Shown in pieces: positions 1-7,362 of a stretch of DNA of 64,000 nucleotides. Source of the stretch: Caldicellulosiruptor naganoensis (lineage in GTDB: Bacteria; Bacillota; Thermoanaerobacteria; Caldicellulosiruptorales; Caldicellulosiruptoraceae); the NCBI RefSeq assembly GCF_026914285.1, contig NZ_CP113864.1:1643001-1707000 (forward strand), written 5' to 3'. The position numbers and the translations under genes are program-made. Each line of letters begins with the position of its first letter. Position 1 is the stretch's first letter. The notes below the pieces were generated by a model. That model had not been told where the DNA came from. It saw nothing but the letters and a program-made list of their open reading frames with translations, and did not search any database.

Positions 1-741
1 CTCATACACAGTAAAGTGGTTAACCAATGTCTCCCCACTAATTTGGACTATGAATCTGCCCTCTGAATCTTCATATGCTTGTGTGTCAACAATTTTAGAA
101 AGCTTATCTACCAAAAGATTTCTCTGATCTCGAAGATCGTTTGCCTTCTCGCCACGAAGTTCTAATACGAAAATCTGTTTGTTCAGGTCTGCTATCTGAT
201 GAGCAATACTGTTTATATCAAGGATTCTGTCGTAAATCTGGTCGTTTAGCTCACTTTGCAAGTCCTCAAGCTGTTTGTACATCTTATGTATTGCATCAGT
301 TAAACCTTGAGCTCTCTGGCGCACAAGCGCACGAACTGTCAAGCTCTCAGGATTTTTTGATAGTTCCTGCAAGCTTGAGAAAAACTGATCCATAACAGCA
401 GACAAGCCTGTATCGCTTGGCTCATTAAATATGGCTTCGATAAAATTTAAGTTATCAGCCTTTATTTCATACTCACCCTGGCGCGAATATTCATTTCTAT
501 ACTGCATATCTAAAAACATATCTCTAATCTGAACAAGGCTCTGAACATCTGCACCCATTCCCACCTGAAACTTTGGATCATAAATCCCCACCTGATTTGA
601 AGGGGGAATTGATTTTACATTCAAAACCTGTCTTGTATACCCTGGTGTTGAGGCATTTGCAACGTTGTGGGATGTAACCTCAAGCCCTTTTCTATTTACA
701 TAAATTCCTGTTCTTGCAATCTCAAGACCATAAAAAGACAT
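1..741 (-). CDS. flgK: Flagellar hook-associated protein 1 (partial, C-terminus outside window)
   Basis: FlgK joins the flagellar hook to the filament outside the cell. The minus-strand frame opens at ATG 741 and stays open to base 1, so only about 247 N-terminal residues are present. The N-terminus begins MSFYGLEIARTGI and has the flagellar-rod signature (VTSHNVANASTPGYTRQ) near residues 22-38, followed by a helical, coiled-coil-prone region. It lies 23 bases after flgN in the order comFC-yvyF-flgM-flgN-flgK, as in Bacillus. Identification is firm from the N-terminal motif and context. Confidence 0.93.
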   Translation of the reverse strand, partial: MSFYGLEIARTGIYVNRKGLEVTSHNVANASTPGYTRQVLNVKSIPPSNQVGIYDPKFQVGMGADVQSLVQIRDMFLDMQYRNEYSRQGEYEIKADNLNFIEAIFNEPSDTGLSAVMDQFFSSLQELSKNPESLTVRALVRQRAQGLTDAIHKMYKQLEDLQSELNDQIYDRILDINSIAHQIADLNKQIFVLELRGEKANDLRDQRNLLVDKLSKIVDTQAYEDSEGRFIVQISGETLVNHFTVYE

Positions 742-764
742 CTCTTTCAGCTCCTTTGTTATTT

Positions 765-1253
765 TTAAAGCTTTACATCAAACAAGTTCTTTTTTGTAAT
801 TTTGCTCTGACCATTTTTTTGGTAAGTAGTGTCGTCGGTGAAATAGGAAGAGATCAAATTTGTCATAAAATCTATATACTCAAGTGAGCTTTGAATAAGC
901 CTCAAATTTAGATCATTTACACGCTTTATTTCGCTGACAACCTTACTGATAGAATTTTTTATGTCAATTAACTTCTGTTTCTGCTCATCTTTACAAAATT
1001 CTACCAAGTTATCAAGTGATGAGATTTCTGTACTCTTTTCCTTTGATATCTTAGCAATCAAGCTCTGTCTTAAATCTTCTAACTTGTTTATCTCCTCTGC
1101 TTTTTGTTTTTCAATTGTTGACTGCTCTATGAGGGCTGATATGTTGTTTTCAACTATAAATTTTGTTTTGGAGTTGCAAAGTTCAAGTATTTCTCTTAGA
1201 ATATTGTGTTCTTTCTCTAAAATTTCAATTACACTATTTACATCTTGATTCAT
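765..1253 (-). CDS. flgN: FlgN-type flagellar chaperone
   Basis: A protein of 162 residues, almost entirely helical and charged, the size expected for FlgN. FlgN is the cytoplasmic export chaperone for the hook-associated proteins FlgK and FlgL. The sequence itself is weakly conserved (ILEKEHNILREILELC near the start), so the call rests mainly on length, helix-rich composition and the position between flgM and flgK. Translation starts at ATG 1253, preceded by an AGGAAAG ribosome site. The gene is in the same transcript direction as flgK. Confidence 0.85.
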   Translation of the reverse strand: MNQDVNSVIEILEKEHNILREILELCNSKTKFIVENNISALIEQSTIEKQKAEEINKLEDLRQSLIAKISKEKSTEISSLDNLVEFCKDEQKQKLIDIKNSISKVVSEIKRVNDLNLRLIQSSLEYIDFMTNLISSYFTDDTTYQKNGQSKITKKNLFDVKL

Positions 1254-1299
1254 GAAAAATCAACTCTTTCCTAACTAAATTTTAAGCAATAAATATAAA

Positions 1300-1324
1300 G
1301 GCTGCTAAAAATTCAAAAGCAGCC
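1300..1324 (-). terminator. Hairpin between flgM and flgN (possible weak terminator)
   Basis: GGCTGCT and AGCAGCC arms pair around an A/T-rich loop. On the minus strand the hairpin is followed by a T-rich but interrupted stretch. It lies between the flgM stop and the flgN start, so it may attenuate transcription into flgN-flgK or protect an mRNA end rather than terminate fully. Confidence 0.5.
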
Positions 1325-1337
1325 ACCGAAAAATTTT

Positions 1338-1625
1338 TTACCATGCGTTTTTCGCTTGCTTATATTCCCTTATTAGTTTTTCCACAACGTCCTTGGCACT
1401 TACATTATAAGTGCCTGACTCAATTTTACTTTTTATTTCATTTACCTTTTCCTCTCGAATGTCAGGTGTTGACTTTATAGCATTCAGAATTGCTTGAAAA
1501 TCCCTTGCTTCACTTGAGATTTCAAGTTTATCTGCATTTCTTACATCTTGCTTCTTCTCTACCTTGTTTACTCTTGTGCTGCTACTGTATAGCTGGAATA
1601 TCCTCATCCTATCTTCTATCCTCAT
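1338..1625 (-). CDS. flgM: Anti-sigma-28 factor FlgM
   Basis: FlgM binds and holds the flagellar sigma factor until it is exported through a finished hook-basal body. The 95-residue product has the usual layout: a disordered, polar N-terminal half (MRIEDRMRIFQLY) and a C-terminal helical sigma-binding part (VNEIKSKIESGTYNV, then VVEKLIREYKQ). An upstream ATG at 1646 exists in frame, but ATG 1625 is preceded at normal distance by AAAGGATGG, so I chose the shorter form. It is the first regulatory gene after yvyF in the flagellar cluster. Confidence 0.9.
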   Translation of the reverse strand: MRIEDRMRIFQLYSSSTRVNKVEKKQDVRNADKLEISSEARDFQAILNAIKSTPDIREEKVNEIKSKIESGTYNVSAKDVVEKLIREYKQAKNAW

Positions 1626-1700
1626 AGCAAATCCCATCCTTTGCACTCAACATTCTCACTTAATATATCGTTAAAACTTGCAAAAAAGTTTAACAGAATT

Positions 1701-2141
1701 TTATTTCTTCTCGTCATCCTTGAAATCTTTAGAAAGATATCTATAGCCGCCTTCTTTTCTCTTAGCATACTCTTCATTCTTCTTCATGCTCTCTCGAAGC
1801 TTTTTATCATCAAGATAGCTCAAAAACCGTGTACCAACTTCTCTTTTGCACTCATCACAAAGCCTACCTGTTTTTATAGCTTTTCCGCATCTTTCACACT
1901 CTAAAATGATATTGCTCTCTCCCACAATCTCAAGTCTTTCCTCTTTTAAAAATCTTAAAATTTTCTCAGGTGACACACCTGTTGCATTAGACACCTCTGG
2001 CAACGTCGCACCTGGATGCTCATACAAATACTCTTTTACCTTTTTAAAATCCTCTTCTTCTTCCTTTCTGCACTGAGGGCAGATAGGACTTCCATCATAC
2101 AGGTAAAGCTTTCCACACCTTCTGCAGTTTCTAACATCCAT
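1701..2141 (-). CDS. YvyF-type flagellar operon zinc-ribbon protein
   Basis: This is a cytoplasmic protein of about 146 residues of the family found between comFC and flgM in Firmicutes flagellar operons (YvyF/TIGR03826). It has two zinc-ribbon-like cysteine sets, CRRC...CPQC near the N-terminus and CERC...CDEC near residues 84-103, with a winged-helix-like middle (LPEVSNATGVSPEKILRFL). The function in the family is poorly defined; regulation of flagellar genes is suspected. ATG 2141 was preferred to GTG 2147 because a GGGG ribosome site sits 8 bases upstream of it. Confidence 0.82.
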   Translation of the reverse strand: MDVRNCRRCGKLYLYDGSPICPQCRKEEEEDFKKVKEYLYEHPGATLPEVSNATGVSPEKILRFLKEERLEIVGESNIILECERCGKAIKTGRLCDECKREVGTRFLSYLDDKKLRESMKKNEEYAKRKEGGYRYLSKDFKDDEKK

Positions 2142-2153
2142 TTTCACAACCCC

Positions 2154-2858
2154 CTATTTTAATTCTCTTGATGGTCTTGTTATTGCCAGAACAGATACGT
2201 ATACCTTTTTCGCACCGTTTTTTAACAAAACCTTTGAGCACTCATCTGCTGTTGCACCAGTTGTGAAGATATCATCAATAAGCAGGATTGTCTTTCCCTT
2301 TACACTATTTTCATATCTTCTTTTGAGTGCAATCTTATCTTTTATCTCCTTCTTTCTCTCTTCTTTTGAAAGGTTGTAAAAGGACTTTGTAGGCTGCGTT
2401 CTTTTTAGAGCATCAAGCAGAGGTACTTTCAACGTTTTTGATATATTCTTTGCTAAAAGGTAGGAATGATTATATCCCCTTTTCAAGTACCTCTCATAAC
2501 TTATTGGTACAGGGATTACAATATCTATGTGTACATTAGAGCTTATTATTTTATTTGCCATCAGATTTGAAAATGTTAAAGCATTCTGGTAAAAACCCCT
2601 ATACTTGAAAAGATGAACACCTTTTCGGACAGCACCTTCATAGTAAAAAACGGGAAGCACCTTTTCAAAGGTAAAACTCTCTCTTTGACAGTTTGGACAA
2701 AGACTATAGACAAAGTCACCAATTGGCATTCCGCATTTTTCACAGGTTTTGCCTTGGATAAACTGTATAAACTTTTTGCACTCATCACATGGGTCATTTC
2801 CCACCTTACCACAAAATGAGCAGCGACGAGGAAAGAAAAATTGGATTAGTCTTTCCAT
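2154..2858 (-). CDS. comFC: ComFC-type phosphoribosyltransferase-like protein
   Basis: A protein of 234 residues with an N-terminal four-cysteine zinc finger (CSFCG, CDEC, then CEKCG and CPNC) and a C-terminal type I phosphoribosyltransferase fold. The PRPP-binding loop is seen as LLIDDIFTTGATADEC near residues 190-206. In naturally competent bacteria ComFC helps process incoming single-stranded DNA; no comFA gene is present next to it here. It heads the flagellar genes yvyF-flgM-flgN-flgK, with only 12 bases before yvyF. Confidence 0.88.
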   Translation of the reverse strand: MERLIQFFFPRRCSFCGKVGNDPCDECKKFIQFIQGKTCEKCGMPIGDFVYSLCPNCQRESFTFEKVLPVFYYEGAVRKGVHLFKYRGFYQNALTFSNLMANKIISSNVHIDIVIPVPISYERYLKRGYNHSYLLAKNISKTLKVPLLDALKRTQPTKSFYNLSKEERKKEIKDKIALKRRYENSVKGKTILLIDDIFTTGATADECSKVLLKNGAKKVYVSVLAITRPSRELK

Positions 2859-2922
2859 TTCTCAAAGTTTAAAACTTAATTTATTTTATCTATATTAAAT
2901 CACAAAATATAAAAAAATAAAA

Positions 2923-2949
2923 GACACGCATTTTTTCCGACTGCGTGTC
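2923..2949 (-). terminator. Rho-independent terminator of the spoIIA-sigF operon
   Basis: GACACGCA pairs with TGCGTGTC and is followed on the minus strand by TTTTATTTTTTTAT. It lies just after sigF and before comFC, separating the sporulation operon from the flagellar operon. Confidence 0.85.
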
Positions 2950-2986
2950 AAACTGAAATTTTATCATTTTCAGAGAAACTCTCTCT

Positions 2987-3688
2987 TTATACTTTCCAAT
3001 GCTTTTTTTCAATCCTCGAAACATGCACTTGTGAGATATTGAGTTCTTTTGCAATCTCAGACTGTGTTTTGTTTTTAAAGTAGCGCATAAGTATTATGTA
3101 GCGTTTACGTCCTTTTAATTTTCTCAATCCTTTTTTCAAAGCCATTATGTCTAAAAGTCTGCTTGAGTAGTCCTCATCAGCTGCAATGTCCATAAGTGTG
3201 ATAGGCTTTCCTTCTTCTTGGTTTATAACCTCATTTAAAGATGTGACATCAAGTGATGCATCTATGCAAAGCAAAATATCATCTTGGCTCAAACCTGTTG
3301 TCTCTGAAATCTCGCTAATTGTTGGCTCTCTGCCGTTTTGAAATAAAAACTCATCGCGAAATCTCTTGAGCTTGTTTTGGTTTTCCTTTATCTTTCGTGA
3401 AATCTTTATTTTACCATCATCTCGTAAATACCTTTTTATTTCTCCAATTATCATTGGCACAGCATATGTTGAGAATCTGACATTGAAGCTTGGGTCAAAC
3501 CTATCAACTGCTTTGATAAGTCCAATACATCCTATCTGGAACAAATCGTCAGCTTCAATTCCTTTGATTGCAAACTTTTTGACAATGCTCCACACAAGCG
3601 CAAGATTGTTTTCAATGAGTTCTTGCCGCGCCTTTTTATCACCGTTCTTTGCCTTACTTATCAATTCCTCCTGGGAAACTTTGCTCAA
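2987..3688 (-). CDS. sigF: RNA polymerase sigma-F factor, C-terminal tail frameshifted
   Basis: Sigma-F directs forespore transcription in spore formers. The 233-residue product has region 2 ([23 protein letters not shown]...[20 protein letters not shown]), region 3 and a region 4 helix-turn-helix ([23 protein letters not shown]). Translation is placed at TTG 3688, which has a GGGAG site upstream; the in-frame ATG at 3772 lies deep inside spoIIAB and is unlikely. After RIEKK the frame gives HWKV and stops. Adding one A to the A7 run would restore [14 protein letters not shown] ending at 2970, the family-like tail. The loss affects only about ten residues beyond the helix-turn-helix. Confidence 0.9.
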   Translation of the reverse strand: MSKVSQEELISKAKNGDKKARQELIENNLALVWSIVKKFAIKGIEADDLFQIGCIGLIKAVDRFDPSFNVRFSTYAVPMIIGEIKRYLRDDGKIKISRKIKENQNKLKRFRDEFLFQNGREPTISEISETTGLSQDDILLCIDASLDVTSLNEVINQEEGKPITLMDIAADEDYSSRLLDIMALKKGLRKLKGRKRYIILMRYFKNKTQSEIAKELNISQVHVSRIEKKHWKV

Positions 3689-4136
3689 TTTCCACTCCCT
3701 CGCTCTTTCGTTTTTTAATGGTTTTGAACATCCGCACACATGTACCCCTGCCAACCTCTGATGTAACCTCAACCTTATCCATAAACGTCTCCATCACAGT
3801 AAAACCCATACCAGACCGCTCTTCATCAGGCTTGGTTGTGAAAAGTGGCTGGCGTGCAAGCTCAACATCTTCAATTCCCTTGCCAAAGTCAGTTACCTCA
3901 ATCTCAACAACAAAATTTTCATAAATCTTTCCTTTTATTATTATTTCCCCAATTTTATCCTCATATGCATGAATTATGGAATTTGTTACAGCTTCAGATA
4001 CAGCAGTCTTGATTTCTGTAACCTCATCCAATGTTGGGTCAAGCTGAGCAACAAATGCAGCAACAGCCACCCTTGCAAACGCTTCGTTTTGCGATTTAGA
4101 AGAAATTTTAAGTTCCATATAGTTTAAAATTCTCAT
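3656..4136 (-). CDS. spoIIAB: Anti-sigma-F factor, serine kinase SpoIIAB
   Basis: SpoIIAB binds sigma-F and phosphorylates SpoIIAA. The GHKL ATPase boxes are clear: N box [13 protein letters not shown]1 box [11 protein letters not shown]2 box [13 protein letters not shown] 4136 has AAGGAA six bases upstream and is preferred to ATG 4160. The stop codon is at 3654-3656, inside the start of sigF, so the two genes overlap by about 35 bases and are probably translationally coupled. Gene order spoIIAA-spoIIAB-sigF is the classical spoIIA operon. Confidence 0.95.
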
Positions 4137-4172
4137 TATATTTCCTTCACATCCGTTCATTTTACAAAAATT

Positions 4173-4502
4173 TTAGCTCAAAGCCTCATCAATAGTTGTA
4201 TATTTCTTTATCAGCTTTTCTATTCCACAAGTTGAAAGAAATCTGTTGATATAGCTTGAGCTGCAAACCAAGACAAGTTCTTTTGCAAAAGCCCTTGCAG
4301 TTTTGAACCTTCCGACCAGAAAGCCAACACCTGATGAGTCCATAAAGGTAAGTTCTGAAATGTCAATTACCACTTTTTGTACCTCAGGACTTACTATTTT
4401 CATGTCAAATCTTAATCGAAATCTATCTGCATTATATTGATCAAGTTCACCTCTTATCTTTAAAATCAGCGTTCCTTCCATCATAATTGCTTCAAAATCC
4501 AT
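4173..4502 (-). CDS. spoIIAA: Anti-anti-sigma factor SpoIIAA
   Basis: A STAS-domain protein of 109 residues. Dephosphorylated SpoIIAA captures SpoIIAB and frees sigma-F. The phosphorylated serine lies in the motif FMDSSGVGF near residue 57. ATG 4502 follows GAGGTG at 7 bases; the GTG at 4511 belongs to that ribosome site. It is the first gene of the operon and follows the sigma-H-like promoter at 4539-4565. Confidence 0.94.
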   Translation of the reverse strand: MDFEAIMMEGTLILKIRGELDQYNADRFRLRFDMKIVSPEVQKVVIDISELTFMDSSGVGFLVGRFKTARAFAKELVLVCSSSYINRFLSTCGIEKLIKKYTTIDEALS

Positions 4503-4538
4503 TTTTTGCACCTCGATTTGAAAGTTATATTACTTCTA

Positions 4539-4565
4539 ATTCTATATTACCCCAAAAAATCCTTC
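4539..4565 (-). promoter_or_regulatory. Sigma-H-type promoter of the spoIIA operon
   Basis: On the minus strand the sequence reads GAAGGATTT, 11 bases, ATAGAAT. This matches the B. subtilis sigma-H consensus RnAGGAwWW-N11-12-RnnGAAT at every defined position. It lies about 40 bases upstream of the spoIIAA ATG. In Bacillus, spoIIA is a known sigma-H target, so position and family role agree. Confidence 0.82.
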
Positions 4566-4627
4566 AGTATTTTATGTAATATTTTGTCGAAATAGAATAT
4601 TTTGCTTTATAAATGCAAAACAAAAAA

Positions 4628-4657
4628 CCCTCAATGGCTCTTTGGCCATTGAGGGGT
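4628..4657 (-). terminator. Terminator downstream of tRNA-Gly
   Basis: CCTCAATGGC pairs with GCCATTGAGG around a short loop; on the minus strand a run GGGTTTTTTG follows. It lies 14 bases beyond the tRNA 3' end. Confidence 0.85.
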
Positions 4658-4670
4658 ATGCTTTCTTATC

Positions 4671-4744
4671 TGGAGCGGGTGATGGGAATCGAACCCACGC
4701 TACCAGCTTGGAAGGCTGGTGTTCTACCATTGAACTACACCCGC
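4671..4744 (-). tRNA. tRNA-Gly (anticodon TCC), CCA encoded
   Basis: On the minus strand the acceptor arms GCGGGTG and CACCCGC pair, followed by discriminator T and CCA. The T arm contains GGTTCGATTCC, and the anticodon loop CTTCCAA gives anticodon TCC. Total length is 74 bases including CCA. It has its own promoter and terminator and appears to be transcribed alone. Confidence 0.96.
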
Positions 4745-4774
4745 TCTTATTTGCTTGTCCTTTGCACAATAGAT

Positions 4775-4803
4775 ATTATAATATCTAAAATAATTGTTGT
4801 CAA
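4775..4803 (-). promoter_or_regulatory. Housekeeping promoter of tRNA-Gly
   Basis: Minus strand TTGACA, 17 bases, TATAAT: a perfect sigma-A consensus, about 30 bases before the tRNA. The ISLre2 element ends only 19 bases upstream and leaves the promoter intact. Confidence 0.92.
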
Positions 4804-4822
4804 TAGCTATAGAAAGATTGGA

Positions 4823-6435
4823 TAGTGTCAAGAGTTTGTAGGGAAATTTTTTATTAAAATACGACTGCATTTAAGAAATCTCCAGTACTTAGACCTTTCA
4901 GTACTCTAAACGTCAAATAAACTTTTCCTCTTGCTAAAATTGGCACATTATTCCTCGTCTCTTCAATCTGTTTCTTTATCTTCTTAACATCTTTTCTCAC
5001 AATTTCTTTCAATATTTTTTCTTCTTTCTCTTCCTTGCTACAAATCTCTTTTAAATATGCTTCTTTCAAGTTTACACCATTATACTTCAAGCTCAATAAC
5101 TTTACCATTACTTCTGCTCCTTGTTCGCTCCATCCTCTTGGTCTTGAACTCATCCTATCTGCTAATACATGGCTTACATGCCCTTCTGCACTGCATCCTT
5201 TTATAATCCTATTATCTAACTCTAATACTATATTATCCCAATGATTGGCTATATATCTCCTACTTTCACTTATCCTCTTCAACGCTCTTTTGTCCCCTCC
5301 AGCCTTTTCCATCGCTTTAGCTACCAATCCCTCAAACTTCTCTCTATCCTTATCCCTCAACGCTTCTACTATCCCAGCAAATATATTCTTATCTCCACCG
5401 CTTATTTTGATTACCTCTCTCATTAGATGAAACCTGTCTAATACAAATTCTGCACCCACTATCCATTCAAGCCCTTCCTTTATCCATGCCGCTCCATCCC
5501 CTAACAAATATAATCTTCTCTATCCTCTCCGTTTCATAGTGCTCCTCTATATATTCACTTACTTTTGACCAAAAATCTTCTGGTCTCTCTTTAATACTGC
5601 TAAAATAATGCACCCCTTTCAATTCCCTCCTTTTGACAACTCCCTTTTCTCCCTTATATCCCTCATTTATGTACGCAAGCTTCGCTATCTTCCCTTCTCC
5701 GTTTTGTAACGAAATATGATCTTCATTTGCCTCTATATAAAGTTCTTTTACCACTTTTTTACTGCCTGCAACTCCTTTTCTATTATGCTCGATTCTATCT
5801 AACTGAGCTGCCTCTATCCTCCTCAAAATATTCATTACACTTTGTCTTGCAATTTTCTCTTCTCCTAATACTTCTTTGGCTGCTCTTTCATATGACATCT
5901 CTACTACCTTCTCAACTATTGCTGCTTTGACTGCTTTGTCTATTCTTTGGTATTTCTCTATCCCCAAAATTTCATCTGCTAAATACACATACCCTCCCTC
6001 TCCTTTATTCTTGTAGTACGTCCTTATATATTCCACATCTCCAAATATTGTCTTTATGCTCCTCTTATCTTTCCTTACAACCTCATACCTTGCCTTCCTC
6101 TTCTTTTTATTCCTTACAATCTCATCTACAAGTCCGCATGCCTCTTTTATCATCTCCTTCCCTATCTCATCCATCTTCTCCTTCAATTCCATTGAATACA
6201 TCGCTATATCCTTCTCTCCTCTTAATATCTCCACTATCCCTTCTCCAAATCTATTTAAAAGTTTTTCTATTTTTGCTATAATATTATCAAACATTTTGCT
6301 CCCTCCTTTGGTTTGTTTTTCCTTTCAGTTCTCTTCTTCTTTTTTTTTTTACTCATTATTTTATATCATTCTCTCATTTTTCCCAAGAGGAGGGAGCATT
6401 TTTTCTATCTCAAGTCCTATAAATATTTTACACTA
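4823..6435 (-). mobile_element. ISLre2-type insertion sequence
   Basis: The ends form imperfect inverted repeats of about 22 bases: TAGTGTCAAGAGTTTGTAGG at 4823 and, on the opposite strand from 6435, TAGTGTAAAATATTTATAGG. Between them lies one transposase gene, frameshifted. A further internal inverted repeat (GCTCCCTCC near 6298 and GGAGGGAGC near 6390) lies between the right end and the transposase start and could act as a transcription shield. No convincing target duplication was found, and the interrupted gene does not continue on the far side, which points to an adjacent deletion. Confidence 0.78.
4854..6294 (-). pseudogene. ISLre2 family (UPF0236-type) transposase, one-base frameshift
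   Basis: Two overlapping frames together give a full ISLre2-like transposase of about 475 residues. The first frame (from ATG 6294) contains the N-terminal helical part and the GDVEYIRTYYKNK segment. The second (to 4854) begins at the catalytic-domain motif LLGDGAAWIKEG and continues to the end. At about 5518 the sequence AGATTATATTTG has one base too many; removing it joins KI to YLLGDGAAW. Unless rare frameshifting occurs, the element is not autonomous. The family normally uses a single frame, so a programmed shift is unlikely. Confidence 0.82.
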
Positions 6436-6951
6436 AGTTTAATATCTGGATTTTCAGCTTGAATAATCTCAACATTTCCACCTTTGGTAGTATCTTTAAG
6501 TCCAGCTTTGTTTAATAAAAACCTTAATACAATATCCTGAGTATTCCCAAATTGAGGAACCGCAATTTTCTTACCTTTTAGGTCACCTAAATTTTTTATA
6601 TTCAAGCCTTGCCTTGAGACCAGCACCATTCCTCCATTTGTAGCTCCTGCGATAATCTTTATTTCCCCGTTTGTCTTTTCAAAGCCGTTTATCGCAGGAA
6701 TTGGCTCAATATAACCTATGTCAACCTCATCAGCTAAAAACGCTTCTATCTCGGCCGGACCTGCCTTGAAAACCTTATATTCAACTTTTACATTTTTGCC
6801 TATCCTTTTTTGGAACGTTTCTAATTCTTTTCCTACTAATGCCTGTGCATGAGTTATGTTTGGAAAAAAGCAATTCTAACTTTTTCTTTTTTGCATAACA
6901 TCCTGAAAGAAGTACCAACATAACAACTTGCAGTATAAACAAAACAATCAT
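6436..6951 (-). pseudogene. ABC transporter substrate-binding lipoprotein (SsuA/NMT1-like), truncated by IS
   Basis: The reading frames together give a lipoprotein signal (LVLLSGC from ATG 6951) and a periplasmic-binding fold: FFPNITHAQALVG, IEAFLADEVDIGYIEP, INGFEKTNGEIKIIAG, LGDLKGKKIAVPQFG. This resembles aliphatic-sulfonate/taurine/nitrate-type binding proteins. The gene carries two one-base losses, near the A run after the signal and in a T6 run ahead of the PNITHAQ segment, and is cut at ENPDI by the IS right end. No remaining part or permease gene is present beyond the IS. A sigma-A promoter at 7123-7151 points at it. Confidence 0.8.
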
Positions 6952-7036
6952 TTCTTTGATATCTTTTTATTTCTATTAATGTTCCTACTTAATACTAACT
7001 ATTTGTATCTAAATACTATAAATTTAGGTTAATTTA

Positions 7037-7071
7037 TTACCTCTGCTCAAAACAGTTTTGAGCAGAGGTAA
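7037..7071. repeat. Perfect 17-base inverted repeat with one-base centre
   Basis: TTACCTCTGCTCAAAAC, one base, then its exact reverse complement. It lies 52 bases downstream of the minus-strand promoter at 7123-7151 and about 86 bases before the binding-protein pseudogene. There is no T run on the minus strand after it. It may be a leader hairpin, an operator or a terminator on the plus strand (T-rich from 7078). Confidence 0.7.
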
Positions 7072-7122
7072 ATTGTCATTTTTTAAATTCATAAATTTCT
7101 ATCTAATTACTTGGTTATTAAG

Positions 7123-7151
7123 ATTATAATACAGGATTTTTTTCATGTCAA
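7123..7151 (-). promoter_or_regulatory. Sigma-A promoter reading toward the binding-protein pseudogene
   Basis: Minus strand TTGACA, 17 bases, TATAAT, a perfect consensus. It is downstream of the antiporter and upstream of the 6436-6951 pseudogene, so that gene had its own transcription unit. Confidence 0.85.
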
Positions 7152-7158
7152 TACTATT

Positions 7159-7338
7159 TTATTTCGCGTATCCACTTACACTGGAGGGGGCGTGTATAGT
7201 TTTGGATTTGTATGTATATCCGTCTTTATCACCATTTTTTGTCTGCTTCATGTATCCTAAAAGAACAAAAGCCACAAGCACAGGTGAAGTAATTTCCATC
7301 AACCTGCTTGTGGCAAGGTTATTGAATCTAATCAACAT
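7159..7338 (-). CDS. Possible 59-residue small protein after the antiporter
   Basis: An open frame from ATG 7338 encodes 59 residues with a short hydrophobic stretch (ITSPVLVAFVLLGYM, near residues 16-30) and a polar tail ending SSVSGYAK. It starts 24 bases after the antiporter stop on the same strand. There is no clear ribosome site, and its DNA contains a strong imperfect inverted repeat at 7271-7314, so it may be a structured RNA rather than a gene. No family recognised. Confidence 0.35.
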   Translation of the reverse strand: MLIRFNNLATSRLMEITSPVLVAFVLLGYMKQTKNGDKDGYTYKSKTIHAPSSVSGYAK

Positions 7339-7362
7339 AGGTTAAGTAGGAGAACTTTGGTT

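Noticed and set aside
2987-3772. A longer sigF starting at ATG 3772
   Set aside because: That start is inside spoIIAB and the extra 28 residues are a frame shadow of it; TTG 3688 has a proper ribosome site.
5467-5540. Programmed frameshift in the ISLre2 transposase
   Set aside because: The junction AGATTATATTTG is not a slippery A6/A7 site and the family normally uses one continuous frame.
7145-7345. Plus-strand 66-residue ORF
   Set aside because: It is antisense to the better-placed minus-strand frame and has no ribosome site or known-family look.
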